NCBI GenBank assembly: GCA_027083895.1 | Contig: JALWMN010000056.1 | Span: 1-7,093 of the forward strand | Length of the DNA: 7,093 nt | Source of the DNA: Campylobacteraceae bacterium | Lineage (GTDB): Bacteria > Campylobacterota > Campylobacteria > Campylobacterales > Sulfurovaceae | Reading direction: 5' to 3' | Part shown: positions 5,266 to 7,093 of the stretch, in pieces | Numbering within the stretch: the stretch's first letter is position 1 | How the letters are laid out: each line of letters starts with the position of its first letter | The notes under the pieces: generated by a model | Database searches by the model: none | Seen by the model: only the letters and a program-made list of their open reading frames with translations | What the model was told of the DNA's origin: nothing | Program-made: the position numbers and the translations under genes

Positions 5266-6125
5266 TAGAGATCTCTCCATTTCCTATACTCTTTTGGAAT
5301 AAGATAATCTTTAGCTTTTATTGGACAGTCATACTCTCCATATTCAAAACCTAACTCAAAGAGTCTATCGAGGGCTTTAAGCTGGATGGGACTAAGTGTA
5401 ATAGATTCATTCGATGCATACATATTGAGATACTTCTGAAGCATTGCATCATCAATTCGCACTAAGTTTTGCTCAACCAAAAGGCGGCTAAGCTCCTCTT
5501 TTTTCTCATTTGCAACTCTTACACCTTCGGTTAATATCTCCTCTACCTCAATTGCCCTATTTAGCGGCAAAGTTCTTCGAATCGCCATACCACCAAGTGG
5601 GAGTGGTAGCTCCTCTTTTACAAGCTCTAGCCACCAATCCCAAAGCTCCAACTCAACCTCTAGCGAAGCATCAAAATCTAAGATAGACTCATGAATCAGC
5701 ACCCCAGCATCTACCTTGCCACTAACAACTGCCTCTTCGATCTCCAAAAAGTTCATATAGCTAATTCTTGCATTTGGATAGCGAATTCTAGCAAGCATTG
5801 CATTGGTAGTATTTTCACCTGAGAGGGCTAGTTTGAGATTTGGGCGAAGCCTTTTGCCCTTTTGCTTAATAAGCTTAGGCCCATAGCCATTTCCAAAGCT
5901 TACTGCAGTACGAAGAAGAGCATACTCATATCGAATCTTTGGATATAAAGCAAAGCTAATGGCAGCAACACTATATTCGTTGGCAAGGGTCTTTTTATTA
6001 AGCGTTTCAATATCTTCGGCAATATTGCTAAATTGGTAATCTTTTGTATCGACCCAGCCAAATTTGATAGCGTAGTACATAAAGATATCATCGGCATCGG
6101 GAGAGTGTGCTATATCGATTTTCAT
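5265..6125 (-). CDS. mqnD: 1,4-dihydroxy-6-naphthoate synthase (futalosine pathway)
   Basis: A 286-residue protein of the MqnA/MqnD periplasmic-binding-protein fold. Members with this layout convert cyclic de-hypoxanthinylated futalosine to 1,4-dihydroxy-6-naphthoate on the alternative menaquinone route used by Campylobacterota. Visible marks are the N-terminal HSPDADDIFMYYAI (7-20), ISFALYP (56-62, Ser57), SGENTTNAML (102-111, Thr107), DAGVLIHES (139-147, His145) and LPLPLGGMAIRR (173-184), close to the LPxPLGG(I/M)A(V/I)RR block of MqnD. As I recall, Ser57, Thr107 and His145 are the active-site positions in the Thermus enzyme; their equal numbering here supports MqnD over MqnA. AAGGA (6131-6135) lies five bases before the ATG. 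It is the first gene of the operon, divergent from recA. The other mqn genes are not in the window. Confidence 0.87.
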   Translation of the reverse strand: MKIDIAHSPDADDIFMYYAIKFGWVDTKDYQFSNIAEDIETLNKKTLANEYSVAAISFALYPKIRYEYALLRTAVSFGNGYGPKLIKQKGKRLRPNLKLALSGENTTNAMLARIRYPNARISYMNFLEIEEAVVSGKVDAGVLIHESILDFDASLEVELELWDWWLELVKEELPLPLGGMAIRRTLPLNRAIEVEEILTEGVRVANEKKEELSRLLVEQNLVRIDDAMLQKYLNMYASNESITLSPIQLKALDRLFELGFEYGEYDCPIKAKDYLIPKEYRKWRDL

Positions 6126-6143
6126 TCATATCCTTAGTTTAGC

Positions 6144-6152
6144 TCTATAGCA
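6144..6152 (-). promoter_or_regulatory. possible extended -10 promoter of the mqnD operon
   Basis: Read on the minus strand, TGCTATAGA matches TGn plus four of six bases of TATAAT. It would start a very short leader that still contains the mqnD ribosome binding site. There is no clear -35 box. This is the best candidate I can see in the gap, but it is weak. Confidence 0.3.
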
Positions 6153-6298
6153 TCTTTATGCCAGCGAGCTAGTTTTTATGTTGCATAAAGTAGCCAACAT
6201 TTGCTCAGAGTTCTAAGCTCTAAGCTTTTATTTTTAAAGTCTCCACTTCAAGAATAAAAATTTTTCCAATTGTAACTTAAGTTTGATGAAAATATTGA

Positions 6299-6304
6299 TA
6301 CAAT
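6299..6304 (+). promoter_or_regulatory. possible -10 box of recA
   Basis: TACAAT matches five of six bases of TATAAT and lies 26 bases before the recA ATG, in AT-rich DNA. No good -35 partner is present (CTTAAG at 6276-6281 is the hexamer at 17-base spacing). The recA ribosome binding site AAGGG (6321-6325, with A-rich flank) is six bases before the ATG. Confidence 0.35.
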
Positions 6305-6330
6305 AAATAAAAATTATCAAAAGGGTATAT

Positions 6331-7093
6331 ATGGATGCCAATAAAGAAAAAGCGTTAGATTTAGCTATCAAGCAGATCGATAAAGCCTTTGGAAAAGGCA
6401 CACTTATGCGTCTTGGCGATAAAAAGATTGAACCAATTGCAGCTATAAGTACTGGATCGTTGGGACTCGATATGGCACTAGGCATTGGCGGTATTCCAAA
6501 AGGTAGAATTGTAGAGATCTATGGACCAGAGAGTTCTGGTAAGACAACACTTGCTCTACAAACCATCGCCTCTGCCCAAAAAGAGGGCTCTATTTGTGCA
6601 TTTATCGATGCAGAGCATGCTCTCGATGTCTATTATGCAAAAAATTTAGGTGTTGATATCGATAATCTCCTTGTATCACAACCAGACTTTGGAGAGCAAG
6701 CACTAGAGATTTTAGAGACACTTGCAAGAAGTGGAGCAGTTGACTTAATAGTTGTAGACTCAGTAGCAGCCCTCACACCAAAGAGCGAAATCGAAGGGGA
6801 TATGGGCGATAGCCATGTTGGTTTGCAAGCAAGACTTATGAGCCAAGCATTACGTAAACTTACTGCAATTTTGCACAAAATGAATACAACAGTAATCTTT
6901 ATTAACCAGATCCGTATGAAGATTGGCACAATGGGGTATGGAAACCCAGAGACAACAACAGGGGGGAATGCGTTAAAGTTCTACGCCTCTGTACGGATCG
7001 ATGTACGAAAAATTGCTACCCTTAAACAGGGTGAGAGCCAAATTGGTAACCGTGTAAAGGCAAAAGTGGTGAAAAATAAAGTTGCTCCACCAT
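6331..7093 (+). CDS. recA: recombinase RecA, 5' part only
   Basis: The first 254 codons of the strand-exchange ATPase for homologous recombination and DNA repair; the gene runs off the window. Visible parts are the N-terminal polymerisation helix (about 1-30), Walker A GPESSGKT (65-72), IDAEHALD (92-99) with catalytic Glu95, Walker B LIVVD (139-143), FINQIR (190-195) with the ATP-sensing Gln193, and loop L2 ending in [19 protein letters not shown]. Numbering is one less than in E. coli throughout, with a one-residue insertion (MGYG) in L2 as in other Campylobacterota. The last visible residues, [13 protein letters not shown], begin the C-terminal part. All key residues are intact and there is no intein up to the window edge. 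No SOS box is seen upstream. Confidence 0.98.
   Translation, partial: MDANKEKALDLAIKQIDKAFGKGTLMRLGDKKIEPIAAISTGSLGLDMALGIGGIPKGRIVEIYGPESSGKTTLALQTIASAQKEGSICAFIDAEHALDVYYAKNLGVDIDNLLVSQPDFGEQALEILETLARSGAVDLIVVDSVAALTPKSEIEGDMGDSHVGLQARLMSQALRKLTAILHKMNTTVIFINQIRMKIGTMGYGNPETTTGGNALKFYASVRIDVRKIATLKQGESQIGNRVKAKVVKNKVAPP

Larger units (their letters stand above)
6126..6330. other. divergent intergenic region between mqnD and recA
   Basis: A 205-base non-coding gap holding the leaders of two divergent genes. It contains a small hairpin TTTATG-TTG-CATAAA (6175-6189) and a second one, AGAGTT-CTA-AGCTCT with one G-U pair (6207-6221). The second overlaps a tandem heptamer (TCTAAGC twice, 6212-6225) and is followed by a T-rich stretch (6226-6235). 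The recA side (6241-6330) is strongly AT-rich. No LexA-type box (CTGT...ACAG), tRNA or convincing small gene is visible. Confidence 0.6.

Noticed and set aside
5268..5277. Perfect palindrome AGAGATCTCT between the exporter ribosome binding site and start
   Set aside because: It has no loop, so it cannot form a useful hairpin, and ten-base palindromes of common GAGAG words are expected in this DNA.
6178..6216. Twelve-codon open frame in the mqnD-recA gap
   Set aside because: It has no ribosome binding site, and the ATG lies inside a small hairpin.
6234..6929. Minus-strand open frames across the recA start (6234-6485) and inside recA (6633-6929)
   Set aside because: They overlap intact RecA coding sequence and have no family resemblance.

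Overview
The window looks like ordinary chromosome from a member of the Campylobacterota (formerly Epsilonproteobacteria). The evidence is the AT-rich composition, the compact gene packing, a RecA that closely matches the epsilonproteobacterial type ([14 protein letters not shown] in loop L2), and an MqnD-type enzyme of the futalosine menaquinone route. I cannot name the genus from sequence reading alone.

Left part, + strand (1-1556): the 3' end of a YigZ/IMPACT-family gene, then a 66-residue two-helix membrane protein of the DUF2892 type, then purM (fifth step of purine synthesis). An extended -10 element overlaps the stop codon of the YigZ gene and probably drives the small membrane gene plus purM. 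A strong intrinsic terminator whose stem contains the purM stop codon closes the unit.

Middle part, + strand (1557-3327): a 199-base gap followed by one long gene for a secreted lipoprotein with an HEFQH zinc-protease motif, resembling peptidase family M30. The gap is the most structured non-coding DNA here. It holds a 17-base palindrome, an extended -10 promoter overlapped by an inverted repeat, and a 58-base imperfect hairpin that would form the first part of the mRNA leader.

Right part, - strand (3328-6125): a tight three-gene operon read leftwards, mqnD (menaquinone), a LysE/RhtB-type exporter, and bioA (biotin). mqnD and the exporter gene share a TAATG stop/start. The exporter stop codon overlaps the bioA ribosome binding site. 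The bioA stop codon directly abuts the stop codon of the lipoprotein gene, with no bases between them.

Far right, + strand (6331-7093): the first 254 codons of recA, divergent from mqnD across a 205-base gap with candidate promoters and small hairpins. No LexA-type operator is visible.

I see no mobile element, CRISPR array, tRNA or rRNA, and no clear novel multi-gene system. The items most worth a second look are the 58-base hairpin before the lipoprotein gene, the lipoprotein itself, and the zero-gap convergent junction with its own hairpin.
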